The translations under genes were made by a program, and so were the position numbers. A DNA stretch of 64,000 nt from Neoceratodus forsteri (taxonomy: Eukaryota; Chordata; Ceratodontiformes; Ceratodontidae), in contig CM028132.1 of the NCBI GenBank assembly GCA_016271365.2, positions 589,317,001 through 589,381,000 of the forward strand, read 5' to 3'. Shown here piece after piece: positions 20,130 to 31,235 of the stretch. Below the pieces are notes generated by a model. The model searched no databases, was not told the DNA's origin, and saw only the letters and a list, made by a program, of their open reading frames with translations. Each line of letters opens with the position of its first letter. The stretch's first letter is position 1.

Positions 20130-22560
20130 GTGATGTTGTGCTGGGGTTGAAGACTCCCAAGTTATTTCAACGCCATTCCCAAAATATGGAACATGATGTT
20201 GCCTAAAGCCTTTCCGGCTTCAAATGGTGCTTCTGAATGCGACCGGAAGATTTGACCAGTCCACACACCACGTGTATTTTCTGCCTAGGGCTTGAGCATG
20301 ATCCACAGGCTTGTAGTAATGTGCCAGGCCCTCTGGTTTGGAGGACTGTTATGCCCAACTTGTGTTAGCCTCCTGGACAAATGTGACTCACACTCCCATC
20401 AAATCCAAAGACATACGCAAGTTGGTGTTTGCAGCCATGGGCTCCGTCTCAACTCTCTGCATTGAACAAGCAGCAGCTCAGGCCGCTTCAGCATTGACGC
20501 CTGTCATGGTCCTGCGGGCTTGAGTGCCCCTTCATGGGAGTTCTGGGCTGTAGTGTTAAGTCCCTTCCTACTCGGAGAGGACTGAGATTCCAAGTGGGGT
20601 AAGTTAAAGAAGTCCCACTGAGGTCGTGGGAACAGAAGTCCCATTCCTCTCATTCCTGTACTTCTGCAGGCTCGTTTACCATCAAGAGTTGGACTTCCAC
20701 TGACACTTGTCACATCCAGGTCACTGGCCCAGTGGGAACCCCATTGGGCTTGTCGGCGGCTGACCTAGTTGAACCGTTGTCACAGGACAAAGTAGGGGAC
20801 TCCTTATCAAGAACTTTGGTTCTGGACTACCGTCACTCGAGGGGCCAGTTCATTCCTCTGATGTGGTAGTCCCCCGGGAGCCTTATGCTCTGGGGCTCCA
20901 TGGCGTCCTATGCCTGCTCCTGTCTGTCGACTAACAATTCAGTCGAGGTCCGGGTACCAGTCTTCTTGCAGATCAAGATCTCGGGACTCCTGGACAGTTC
21001 AGCGATCTCACTTTTGGCATTCGGTCTAGAGATGCCACAGATACTGTCTTTCTCCTCATCTTCAGGTGAGGAACAGCTCCGCTGTAAACTGTGGCATGGA
21101 TGCGAGGAGCTCATGTGGCAGCAGTGGATCATCGGCCAAGGCCATGACCCACAGTACATCCCAACATTTTCCTAGGCGCCAACCCGTCAGCCGATGCCGG
21201 TTCCCCTGACATCTCCACCCATTCAGGTGAAGCCACCACATCCGCAGCCTAAGAAGGGGACCCTACAAAGTAGGCGTACCCGGCCACGAGCCTTCCGGGG
21301 AGATTCTCGGTGTAGATTTCCCGCACAGATGAGCCTCGTCATGTGGTTGGGGACACAGAGTTGGCAGTGTTCAAGGAACACGCAGACTCAGAGGAATCCT
21401 CCATGCACTCCTCCTGTACCCTTCTGGTTTAACAGGGAGTCTAGTGGGGAAGTTGCATCTGAGCCTGGTTCCTCTTCTTTTGGGGCTTTACTCCGGCTAA
21501 TCTCTGACTCTACGGGTATCCCACTGGAACCTGTTCACAAACTGTCCAGGTATCCCCTCACAGAGATTCTGGAATGGGATGACTCTTGGGGTCACCTTCC
21601 CTTTGGTGGTTGCTGTCTTGGGTCTGGACTTGGAGCTCTGGCAGTGCCCGGCCTCTTGACCACCGCCCTGGGCCTGCATGGTCCACAAGGTATGCAGTCC
21701 CTACCGGGTCACTGTTGGAGTCCTCCGACCACTCTTCGACCGAAGGCCTGGTTGCGGATTCCATCTTTAGGTGCTCGGGCAACGTCGTGGATGTTGATAA
21801 CCCACACACACACCCCACCCTCACCGATAAGGAGTCCATGAAGGTTGACCATGGGGAAAGAAAGTTGTGCTGCCTTGTCCTTGGGTCTTTGGCAGGCCAT
21901 TGCTGTGGTTATGATGGTTCCTTCTCCCATACCCTTCTGGGCAGCTTGGACCAGGTTATTCCTGCCTTCCTGCTGATCTTCAGCAGGTAAAAATGGTCTG
22001 GGATCATGGTCAAGCAGGCCAAACAGCAGCTTCAGACAGCCTTGGGCATTGGCGATTCCTGTGCCAGGTCCTTGGCCTGGCGGTGGCCATGACGCTTCTT
22101 GGCGTGGCTGAGATTGTTGACTTTACTACTGACACTCGGGACAAATTGATGGATGTTCTTTCTTGGGTACTGATCTTTTCGGCCCTGGTGTTGATGGGCA
22201 TCGCGGCATTGACAAGTCCAGTGCCACTGTGGGAGAAACAGTGGAAGAACCCTTTCAGTTTCAGGCCCATTCCGCTCTCGGCCCACCCACGTAGCCCCAG
22301 CAGGGACATCACCAGGCCTGGTGTTCTATGCCGAAGCCAGCCCAGGCTGGTGCCAGGCGAGCCAGAGGCCAGGGTTTGGGACCCTCCCAAACTGCTAGGC
22401 CCCGTGCCGCCTCTAAACCTGCCCTGTGACGGGCCGGAGGGGTGTCCACCTCCCACCCATCCAGCCTCACCCAGAACCTCCCATGGGGGGCTGGCTCAGA
22501 CACTTAGCTTGGTCCCATTTCGCCTCAGACCAATGGCTACTCGAAGTGATACGTCGGGAA
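20130..22560 (+). pseudogene. DIRS C gag remnant
   Basis: A Cys/His motif reads VFCLGLEHDPQACSNVP near 20276-20325, matching the DIRS gag layout, followed by Ser/Pro-rich sequence in shifting frames. Stops are frequent. No single frame exceeds about 215 codons (21194-21841), and the later frames look mostly incidental. Confidence 0.55.
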
Positions 22561-22600
22561 TTACCTCTGGAATTCGACAATCTCCTACCCAGCTGAGCCC

Positions 22601-23200
22601 ATGACCCACTGGAGGTCGTCGTGGACATGTAGTCCGCCCTTTGAGAGGACATTGCTCAGCTCTTGCAAAAGGATGCTGTGTCCCGTGTCCTGGCCCCCAG
22701 TGCCAGTCCAGGGTTCGTTTCCAGATACTTTCTGGTTCCATAAAGGGGGGAGGGAATTGGTGCCCCATGCTAGATCTTCACGATCTCAACAAGTATCTAA
22801 GGCTGTGCAAATTTCGAATGGTCACTCTAAAACAAGTCATTCTGCCCCTAGAGCAGGACATGTGGTTCTGCTTCCTGGACCTTCAGGATGCATTTATCCA
22901 CATCCCTATCTGTCTGTCCAACCAGCATTTCTGTTTAGAAAGGACTGTTTTCGATTTCCAGGCCTTGCCTTTCGCCCTCTCCTCGTCCCTCAGAGTCTAC
23001 ATCAAATGCATGGCAGTGGTAGAAGCCTTTCTACAGCGCCAAGGTGTCTGGATTTACCCTATTTGGATGACTGGCTGATTGCAGGTTCCTCCGAAGCAGA
23101 GGTGGAGCGGTCCAGGGATCTGGCCCTCCAGACCTGCTCAACCCTGGGCCTCCTGGTCAACTCGCCAAGTCAGAACTCACCCCATCTCAGGTGATCCACT
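22601..23200 (+). pseudogene. DIRS C reverse transcriptase remnant
   Basis: Motifs appear in shifting frames. MLDLHDLNKYLRLCKFRM near 22770-22820 is followed by CFLDLQDAFIHIPICLSNQH near 22870-22930, which has the first catalytic Asp. DFQALPFALSSSLRVYIKCM near 22950-23010 comes next. YLDDWLIAGSSEAEVERSRD near 23061-23120 is the YLDD palm box. The order and spacing match copy B. Confidence 0.8.
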
Positions 23201-23472
23201 TCATCGGGGTGGAGTTAGACTCTGTTTGAGCTAGGACCTGCCTCCCGGCAGACAGGGTGGAGGACCTTACCACCTTTGCCTGCTCATTGTGGGTTGGCTC
23301 TTGCACCCTGCTTGGGACTTCCTGCGACTCTTGGGGTACATGGCAGCTTGCACCAGCATGGTCCGCTGGGCCCACTGGCAAATGCGCACCCTGCAGTGGG
23401 AACTGGCTCGCCAGTGGTCTCAACGCTTCAGTCACAAGGACTGCCTGGTCAGGGTAACTCTGCTGATGTGGG

Positions 23473-24300
23473 ATGCCATCCAGTTGTAGCTGGTCCCGGC
23501 CCATATGCAGGAAGGGGTTCCATTTGGCTGGCCAGAGTCGATGGTCACCCTCACCACCGATGCCTGTCTTTCAGGGTGGGGAGCCTACTTGGGGGCACCA
23601 CGAGCTTTGGACCCCCGAGATGTCCCGCTGTCGCATTAACCTGCTGGAGCTCTGGGCAGTGTGTGTAGCTTGGACTGCCTTCACTCATGTAGTTCAGGGT
23701 CACATGGTCCAGGTCCAGACGAACAACACAGCCATCATGTATTGCCTCAACAAGCAGGACAGGACACACTCCCTTCCTTTGTGCTGGGAAGCCCTGAGCA
23801 CTTGGACCCTCGTCCACAGCCTGGATGCCAACCGTCTAGTGATCCATGTGGCTGGCACATCCAACCAGCTGGCAGATGCCCTCAGCCGAATGAGCAAGAC
23901 AGCCCACTGGTGGTCCCTTCATCAGGAGGTGGTCGATCATCTTTTCTCCCTCTGGGGCTCTCCTCTGATCGACATTTTTGCCTCCAAGAAGAATGCGAAA
24001 CTGAGGCAGTTTGCACACACACACACACACACACACCCCTGTGTGGGACACTGGTGGATGTATTTGCGACACCCTGGTCAAAAGGTCTCCTGTATGCCAT
24101 CTCTCCCTTCCCCTGATTCACAAGGGGTTACTCAAGGCACGGAGGGACAAGGTACAGATGATCCTGGTGGCACCAGACTGGCCTCGCCAGTTCTGGTACC
24201 CCGATCGCCTCAGCCGCAGGTCCCCGTGGAGGTTGCCTCTCCGCCCACACTTGCAACCCTTTTTTGTCACCCGAACGTTTGATCCCTGCACCTGACAGCC
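23473..24300 (+). pseudogene. DIRS C RNase H, partly open
   Basis: The frame at 23473-24282 is open for 269 codons. It carries INLLELWAVCVAWTAFTHVV, then MYCLNKQDRTHSLPLCWEAL near 23738-23800, then VAGTSNQLADALSRMS near 23850-23895, which fits the last acidic RNase H block (His/Asn then ADALSR). A (CA)n microsatellite at 24013-24037 adds a His-Thr run and breaks the homology. The open length probably reflects recent decay rather than function. Confidence 0.72.
24013..24037 (+). repeat. (CA)n microsatellite
   Basis: About 12 CA units lie inside the DIRS C polymerase region. Confidence 0.9.
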
Positions 24301-24328
24301 TGGTTCTGCAGGGCTAAATTTCCAGGCT

Positions 24329-24876
24329 TTGGATCATTCTGACAAGGTCCTCCATGCGGGTGAGGCCTCTCAAAAGGAGTTAATGCGAAGATGCCATGCC
24401 TTTAAGTGGAAAATGGTTTCCATGTGGTGCCAGGGCAAGAAGCTTTGTCCCCTTTTCTTGCCTGGTGGCTACCATCCTGAATTACCTGTGGTCTCTCTCT
24501 CTCTCTCTCTCAGCTGGTGCTTCGGTTGACAACCCTCAGGGTGCACCTGGCAGCCAACTCTGCATACCAGGCAGAGGCTGGTGTGATAACGGTGGAACAT
24601 CAAAAGGTGATCGGGCACTTCAAGGGCATTGGCCACATTTCCCCACCGGTGTGTGAACCAGCACCACCTTGGGGCTTGTTGCTGATGGTGGCGATGTTCA
24701 AGGGCAAGCCATTCAAAACCTGTGCACGGGTATAAAATGTCACACCTGTCGTGGAAGACCGGCTTCCTGCTGGCTGTCACCTCTGCCTGAATGATCAGTG
24801 AGCTCCAGGCACTTTCAGTGGAGTCTCCCTATTTGGTCTTTCACAAGGACAAGGTTGTCCTCTGCCTCAATCCGAA
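24329..24876 (+). pseudogene. DIRS C recombinase N-terminal part, truncated
   Basis: CHAFKWKMVSMWCQGKKLCP near 24392-24450 matches the recombinase start of E. LTTLRVHLAANSAYQAEAGV and PPWGLLLMVAMFKGKPF follow. ISELQALSVESPYLVFHKDK near 24794-24855 is the first catalytic block without its canonical Arg pair. The frame runs into DIRS D at 24877, so the His-x-x-Arg and Tyr blocks are missing. Confidence 0.68.
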
Positions 24877-25595
24877 GATCTTACTTCGAGATACAGCTCT
24901 TGCAGCAGGTAACACCATTAGGACTGAAGCCAGCAGGCGGCAGGACCCCAGGTCTTCAGCTAGCTACAGCGGGGACCGCCTCCGGCGTCAGGCGTAGTAC
25001 ATAAGAGGCGGTCCGCCAGACTCCCAGTTCTTTTCCGCTTACGTCGACTTGCATGTCTCAACCCTTCGGCTCGTTTCTAGTCTTGTGACATTATGGTTAA
25101 GTTCTTTCATGTAGGGGTTCATTTTCGGCTCAGTTGCTGTCTGATGTCTCTCCAACCTCTGTTGAAGGCATCCTCGAAGTGCGCCTGTGGGAAGCAAATC
25201 CCGTTCAAGGATCCACATTACGGCCCTGCCATCCGGTGCCTAGGCCCAGACCACGACACCGGTACTGTATTTTCTGCCAAAGGGTTCAACAGCTGGACCC
25301 GGATCCGTGCATCAGAAGGCTCTGCAGGCGTTCCTGCTCGAGGAGAAAGTTAAGGCCATGGACACCTCAAGGGGAGTTCTGCTGAGAAGCCCAGAACATT
25401 CTGAGAAGCACGGGAAGGCTCCATCAAGTCCCGTCTAGGGCCTCCGATTCCGTAGTTCGGCTCCGGTCCGACTTTCGCCATCCGGGCCCGTTCTCAGACT
25501 CCCTCCGCTGCGGTGAAAAACCTTCAGGCTCCTCTTCCTCCTCACAGGCCAAGACCTCCAGGCCCTCTTCGTCCTCTTCTTCCAAAGCCCTGGTT
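24877..25595 (+). mobile_element. DIRS D left end (terminal repeat and gag start only)
   Basis: It starts GATCTTACTTCGAGA, the same left-end sequence as A and B. It continues CTCTTGCAGCAGGTAACACC, ATTAGGACTG, GGCGTCAGGCGTAGTACATAAGAGG and the region preceding gag. A gag N-terminus follows with KASSKCACGKQIPF near 25167-25205 and a CLGPDHD block near 25240. Homology ends near 25595. The rest of the element is missing. Confidence 0.72.
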
Positions 25596-25779
25596 AGGTC
25601 TGGTAAAACATCATATTACATAAATCAAGTGTATTATTTAATTTCTGGCATAGTTTATTTTGGGGGTTGTATTGGAGATGGTTTAAGGTGAGGGAATGGC
25701 TGTGAGGAAGCACTGTGTGTTAGTGGACAGTGGTGGGGTCCTGCATTCATAATACAGGCTCAGATCCATTTCATAGTTC
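25596..25779. other. no feature seen
   Basis: AT-rich to mixed sequence between the DIRS D truncation and the first satellite array. No open frame or repeat is recognised. Confidence 0.5.
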
Positions 25780-26290
25780 TAGGGAAATGAGAGGGTATGT
25801 CATCTAATAATGGTGCTAACAGACACCGTAGATACATTATGGGTATCGTATAGGATGATGGAAAGTACTGAAAAGGCACTGGTAATTTGGAACGCCACTG
25901 TGTCATGGGGAAGAGAGAGGGTGTAATGCTGTACCAAGGAATGATGCTCATAGGCACTGCAGTCATTTTGCATCATGAATTGGCACCTGTCCTTGGGTAT
26001 ACTCAGTTGTAGGGAAGCAGGTGGGACTGCCTGCACCTGGTAATGGTGTTCATATGCCATGCAAGCGACAGAATACGCATACAGAGGTGATGACATGGTC
26101 ACCTGTAAAGGTGTGTATACTATGTGCTGTGTCACATGGTTTGCCTGCATACACATGTGATATGTTGCAACATTCAGTATGGCGCAGTGTGTGTGGGGGG
26201 AAGGAGTATGGGTGTGCCTGCACCATGGAGTGTTGCTCATTGGTCGCACATGTGTACTGTGTGCTATGTTTCATTTGAATGGACTGTATA
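25780..26290. repeat. diverged satellite array, about 110-120 bp unit
   Basis: Related blocks of the form GGGGAAG-AGAGGGTGT, CCTGCACCA, GGAATGATGCTCATA, GCACTGCAG occur near 25783, 25904, 26012 and 26197. The spacings are 121, 108 and 185 bp. Identity between units is low, so the array is old. Confidence 0.55.
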
Positions 26291-26369
26291 CATCATACAC
26301 TGGCACTGATCACATCACAGTGCATCAGAGGTGAGGGATGGTCTGAAGCATTATGAGCACAAAGGACTA

Positions 26370-27490
26370 AAGTGGTTGTGGAGTGATTCGAACTTGAATA
26401 GAACATTACAGTGCATCTGAGGTAGTGTTGGAATGATCTTGATGTGACTATGGACTACCATGGTGACTGAGGAGGATCCATATCAGTAATGCACGCTACC
26501 AGTTGTCAAAGATAAGGTTGGACTGAAGACTGATGAACAGATGGACTAAATCAGTGACTCTGGTGGGATATGAACCTGAGACAGCACTTTACAGTGCAGT
26601 AGAGGTTGGGCTGGACTGTCACCAGCTCAGTCAATGGACACACACCATTGGCTGTGGAGGATCTGAACCAGAAATGCACTTCACTGTTCACTACAGTTTG
26701 GAGCTCGATGGATGCATGACAGGAGATAATTTTACAAGTGGCTGTGGAGGGTTGGTATGAGATTTTACAAGTGGCTTTGGAGGATTTGAGCCTGAAGAAT
26801 ACTTTACAGTGCATCAGAGATTGGGGCTGAACTGATGTCATAAGAATTGATGGGCTACACCAGTGGATGTGGAGGGTTTTGAACATCAAAGTGCATTATG
26901 GGATTGGTCTGGACTGATACATGATAAGTCGATGGACACACCATCAGCTGTGGAAGGATCTGATCCTGAAATGCACTTTGGTGTTCACTACTGTTTGGGC
27001 TCGAATGACACATGATAAGAGACAGATCTTCACAAGTGGCTGTGAAGGTTGAACCTGAAGAATACTTTACAGTGCATCACAGATTGGGGCTGAACTGATG
27101 GACTACACCAGTGGATGTGGAGGGTTTTGAACATGAAATACACTTCACAGTGCATTATGGGATTGGTCTGGACTGATGCATAGTAGTTGATGGACAACAC
27201 CATCAGTTTAGGAAGATCTGAACCTGAAATGCACTCCACTGTTTACTACAGTTTGGGGCTCGATTGATGCATGGTGAGGCTAGATCTTACAAGTGGCTGT
27301 GGAGGGATTTTAACCCTGAAGAGACACTTTACAGTGCACTGAGGTTGAGTCTGGACTGACATCATATGAGTCGATGGACAACACCAGTGACTGTGGAGGA
27401 TTCAAAACTAATTTGGCTTTTACAATGCATCAGAGATTGAGGGTTGGACTGATGCCAGATAAGTTGAAGGCAAACACCATTATTTTTCAT
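26370..27490. repeat. satellite array, about 90-bp monomer with three-monomer order
   Basis: The anchor ACCAGTGGCTGTGGAGG followed by ATTTGAACCTGAA recurs near 26371, 26461, 26551, 26650, 26735, 26862, 26946, 27033, 27105, 27200, 27290 and 27385, a spacing near 90 bp. Monomers also contain TTTACAGTGCATCAGAGATT and GGACTGATGCATGATAAG. From 26735 the anchors cycle as ACAAGTGGCT, CACCAGTGGA, CACCATCAG, giving a higher-order unit near 270 bp. There is no coding potential. Confidence 0.8.
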
Positions 27491-28084
27491 TTTAAACAAT
27501 CAGCAACTGCGTATTAGGAGAGAAACTCAAGTGCAGAGCATGAGACAAACATGCTACTGACCCTAACCTCTATCATCCATGCGCGAGAACAACATGCCAC
27601 ATAGATTTAATATAGCCATAATCGAACATAAAACTCTTTAAAAAGTAACAAAAGGTTACACAATTCATGCTTGACCTCATAGTACATGCACAAAAACACT
27701 CTCTCTATCAGGAATGCCAGCGGATCCATAAGATGTGATCACACAGAATGTCCAGAAAATATCCCAAAATGAACAAAGTAACAACTATGAAAACGTTTAT
27801 CATAAATAAAAATAAAAACAAATAAAGTAAATACAGATTACAAATCGGGGTTTTGGCACGAAATGAAGTAGTATTTTAGGATAAAAGCACCTCCATCTTG
27901 AAACTAAGTTTCTAGTCACCATGCTATTCCTGCACCAGTGTGTGCTCTGACTGGTTAATGGAAATGTGACATGTACACAATAAGCATAGAGCAAGCATGG
28001 CAACAGTGAGGATCAATATGACCAAATGGTGCTGCACTACAGAGCTAGGGCAGGTGCAGGTGAGGCTGTCACCCTAACTGGAAA
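27491..28084. other. no feature seen
   Basis: AT-rich sequence with no recognised gene or repeat. Short open frames here have no family features. Confidence 0.5.
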
Positions 28085-28915
28085 CATCAAAAAAAATCAA
28101 TCTGTATACTCCAGAGCCCAGAGAGCCACTTTCCTCCAGTGGACAGTTGTAAAAAAAATACGAGTCCTTGCTTCAATGCTAAATAAGGATTTGGTCTAAC
28201 GCTTCAGGCACACACATTAGAAGAATAGTGGAAGGCACAACAAAAGATCTCGTGCAGGTTCCCTGGTGCTTCAACAACTAAGGCTTCATCAGAGGATTGA
28301 GCTCATCTAAGACAATCCCTTTATACCAGTTAAATTCGAATTGATGATGTCAGAAAATCTGACCAATCACAGAGCTCTGATTTTAAATACAGAAATATTC
28401 AGCTCACTTAGTGGTATAAATGGACTAATAGTTATAACAATCATGATATCAGTGACAACATGTTATTGTAGAAAATACCCCAAAGACAAAAAAATACACC
28501 AAAGTGGTGACGGCCAATCGGATTGCTCGAATAAAAAAATAAATAAATAAGTTATGAAATTAATTATAGTGTAAACCTGATCAGCTTAACATGTTACACT
28601 AAAACAAGATGATTTGTTCATTACGATACAAACTAATGGCAGAATAGACATAATACATTTTTCAAGCACATGCAAAAAATAGTAAATTTATTTATTTATG
28701 TATTAAAACTTGTTTTCTCAAAAAATAGCCAATGGGAACACATATTATATTAGGTAAAAATCAATAAGGGTACAATGTCCCCTATTAGCTGGTACAACTC
28801 AATTCATCAAATTTAAACAAATGCTTGAGCTGCACAAGAGAGATATAGAGACGTAATTGCGCATCAGACACCGACAACATGATTTAGGGAATAGCCATAT
28901 GGCGTCATCAGGAAG
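28085..28915 (-). mobile_element. unclassified element, possibly Penelope-like terminal region
   Basis: On the - strand this segment contains two CTGATGA motifs (28905-28911 and 28286-28292). Each is followed by a GCC-start hairpin, and the second by GAAGCACC. It has AT-rich sequence between them and a GTGATTGGTCAGATTTTCTGA block. CTGATGA...GAAA is the hammerhead core found in Penelope-like terminal repeats. Here the cores are imperfect and no RT or GIY-YIG frame is present. The abrupt join to CR1 RT at about 28916 marks one border. Confidence 0.3.
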
Positions 28916-29140
28916 GAATGAGTTAAAGAGGGTAGTCAGTGGTGTCACTAGTTCTACCCTTAGTTCTTTTAGAATTCTGGGATGAATCCCATCAGGCCCC
29001 ATTGCTTTGTCCACCTTCAGTTTTAAGAGTTCTTTCAGAACCCTTTCTTCTGTAAATGGGCTGGTATCAACTTCTGTATCCAGAGTGTTTCTACTGTTTG
29101 TTTTAGGTACCTCCCCTCTTCCTTTGTAAATACTGAGCAA
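28916..29140 (-). pseudogene. CR1 RT N-terminal fragment
   Basis: The translation gives FTEERVLKELLKLKVDKAMG then PDGIHPRILKELRVELVTPL, the classic CR1 pre-finger block. The same block occurs in the CR1 copies at 59.1-59.5 kb and 60.8-60.9 kb. The frame ends at the junction with the unclassified segment. Confidence 0.82.
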
Positions 29141-29939
29141 AAATATTTGTTTAGTATCTCTGCCTTTTCACAGTCACCCTCTGCCCACCCTCCCTCCCTT
29201 TATTAAGCCTCACTATCCCTCCTTGGTCTTCCTTTGCTCCCTGATGTACCTATAAAAGGTTTTATCCCCTTCTTAACTGAGTTGGCTATCTTTTCCTCGG
29301 TTTGGGCCTTTGCTGTTCTGACTGCCTTCCCAGCTTCCTTTGCTTTAACTGATACAGTTCTCTGTCCTGCTCCTTCTGTGATTCCTTGTACTTCCTGAAT
29401 GCTTTTTTTTTCCTTTTATTTTTCACTTTCCATTGAGAATTTTACTTGAATGCTTTCTTTTCTTTTGAACCTTCACTGCCACCTCCTTTGAGAACCATAG
29501 TGGTTTCTTACATCGTTTCGTTTTGTTTATTTGCTTCACACAAAGGCTTGTTACCTCTGTGATGGCAGTTTTATTATTCCCCATTGTTCTTCCACCCTCC
29601 TTCCTGCCCATTTTCTAGTGCATTCCTTAGGCACTCACCCATTTAGCAAAGTCAGCCCTCCTAAAGTCCAGTACTTTTGCCTTTTGTAAGCTTGACTCTA
29701 TTGCTGTGTTTATTGTGAACCATACTGTTCGATGGTCGCTAGTTCCCAGATGGCTACCCACTTCTACATCTGTGATCCTCTCTTCATCTCCATTTGAGAG
29801 AACCAGGTCTAAGATTGCTCCTCTCAGGTGGGCTCCAATACTAGTTGTCTAAGGCATGCCCCTGTGGGCATCTAGAATAACCCCACTCTTAGAAGTGGCT
29901 GCTGCAACTGCACTCCAGTTAACATCTGGCATATTCAGA

Positions 29940-30506
29940 TCACCCATCAGCAATATCTCCCTTTTCTGCCATTCTAAGTATACTTTCTATCATTTCCTTG
30001 TCCATTTCCTCCCCTGAGAAGAGATCTGTATACAACCCTGTGCTGATGGTGGTGCCATTGCCGGTCTCCAAATTTACCCACAGTGCTTCTTCTCTCCTCT
30101 GTTTTCCCTTTTGTTCTGTTGCTTTGATTCCTTCCCTTATGTAAAGAGCTACTCCTCCTCCTCTTTTACCCTCCCTGTCCCTCCTGTAGATAGTGTATCC
30201 TGGTATGTTTATGTCCCAGTCATGGTTTTGTGTGTACCATGTTTCTGTGACTGCCACGATATCCAGATGTTCCTCCTCCATCAAGGCCACTAATTCAGGA
30301 AGCTTGTTACTCAGACTACGGGCATTGGTACTCATTGCTCTCCATTTTTTGATGGCTTTACCTTCTGTTGCAGCATCCCCCACTGACCTTTCTACCTCGG
30401 TCTTTTTCTCATTTAGTACCCTGTTTTGTAGGGAGAGGCTGGGATTTTCCTGCTGCTTATCAGTGCCTCCCCCCTTGACTAGTTTAAAAGCTTGCCAATG
30501 AAGCAT
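29940..30506 (-). pseudogene. CR1 ORF2 endonuclease domain
   Basis: This 188-codon frame carries STNARSLSNKLPELVALMEE, the start of the APE-like fold with its Asn. It then gives DIVAVTETWYTQNHDWDINI, with the catalytic Glu in TETW, and GYTIYRRDREGKRGGGVALY. It stops at 29940. Decayed sequence with many stops links it to the RT fragment. The endonuclease nicks target DNA to prime reverse transcription. The copy is dead. Confidence 0.85.
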
Positions 30507-30539
30507 TTAAACCGATTGCTCAAAGACTTGTTCCTTCCT

Positions 30540-31180
30540 GGACAGATGCAGACCATCCTGCCAGTATAGGCTGGTGTCCTCAGGTGGAACCCCAGTCCCA
30601 ATAGATCATCAGCTATGTGCTCCTCTTCAAGCCATGGCACCAGGCAGGCACCTTACTTCAGTTTTCCTGCTCCCCAGTTCTATCCCCCTAATAATTGAGT
30701 CCCCCACCAGGAGCTGCTTCCTTTCCTTGTGGTGTCCTCTGCCTCCTTCCTGTGGGCCTCCCTTGTGACAGTTGTCCTCAGCCTCCTTAGTCTCCTCTGT
30801 GGGTGCATCCATAGGGGAGCTATGCTCCCCCAGAATGGTGTATGGATTGTGGTGTGGAACAACTGACTGGGTGTGCCTCTGTTCCACCATCCTCACCCTC
30901 CCTGAGCCCACTGTGGTCCAACTGCTGTGCTTTCTTCATAACCTCTGAGGTAGTGGTGGTGGCTCTGGTGCTCCCTGGATGGGGGAGGTTTCCTTCCTAC
31001 CATCCAGTGTGGCCTGGGGGAAGGTCCCCTTACTACTGTCCAGTATGGCCTGAAGACGGGCGACTTCCTCCTCAGGGCAGAGAGTTGTCTGCAAATAGGG
31101 CAGCATCTCAGCCTCCAGAAAGACTCCAGGAAGACTGCTGCCCCACAGCCATTACATTGCACTACTCCCACTTTTTTTGT
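30540..31180 (-). pseudogene. CR1 ORF1 (zinc finger and esterase-like)
   Basis: MGVVQCNGCGAAVFLESFWR (31171 leftward) and then LRCCPICRQLSAL give a CxxC...CxxC cluster. Further left, around 30700, LLVGDSIIRGIELGSRKTEV matches the GDSL/SGNH-like esterase block of CR1 ORF1. A frame change lies between. ORF1 proteins bind element RNA in other LINEs. The esterase role is unknown. Confidence 0.72.
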
Positions 31181-31235
31181 GTGTGTGTGTGATTGGTTTG
31201 TAATATAGAACTATATATATATAGATATATATATT
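31172..31235. repeat. microsatellites (GT)n and (AT)n
   Basis: A short GTGTGTGTGTGTG tract is followed by ATATATATATAGATATATAT, next to the 5' end of the CR1. Confidence 0.85.

Larger units (their letters stand above)
17377..20140 (+). mobile_element. LTR-retrotransposon-like remnant (split by a LINE and a MITE)
   Basis: Outside its two insertions (17542-19021 and 19708-20064) this sequence has an AATAAA signal near 19119, a short downstream tract resembling an LTR R-U5, then a primer-site-like stretch near 19192-19215. A Glu/Asp-rich open frame follows (19289-19519) and could be the start of a gag. No second LTR, protease or polymerase is present. The class is a low-confidence inference from layout only. 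Confidence 0.3.
20130..24876 (+). mobile_element. DIRS retrotransposon C (3' end replaced by DIRS D)
   Basis: A diverged DIRS with gag remnants (20130-22560), RT (22560-23200), RNase H (23200-24300) and the first part of a recombinase (24330-24876). The recombinase frame is interrupted at 24877 by the left terminal repeat of DIRS D. No left terminal repeat is recognisable. Fragments E and F are closest to it within this window. Confidence 0.8.
28916..31180 (-). mobile_element. CR1 LINE with ORF1, endonuclease and RT start
   Basis: Reading leftward from 31180: ORF1 with a zinc-finger-like CNGC...CPIC cluster, an esterase-like GDS motif, then ORF2 with an APE-type endonuclease and the first RT blocks. 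The RT is cut off at about 28916. The order is that of CR1 elements. 5' sequence is preserved while the 3' two-thirds of RT is lost, unlike the usual 5' truncation, so a later rearrangement removed it. Confidence 0.82.

Noticed and set aside
21194..22604. Several overlapping open frames of 130-215 codons
   Set aside because: They overlap on both strands inside the GC-rich DIRS C gag region and show no family features beyond it.
24013..24037. His-Thr repeat protein
   Set aside because: It is a (CA)n microsatellite read in frame.
25021..25600. Zinc-finger host gene start near KCACGKQIPF
   Set aside because: It directly follows a DIRS left terminal repeat and matches the Cys/His layout of DIRS gag.
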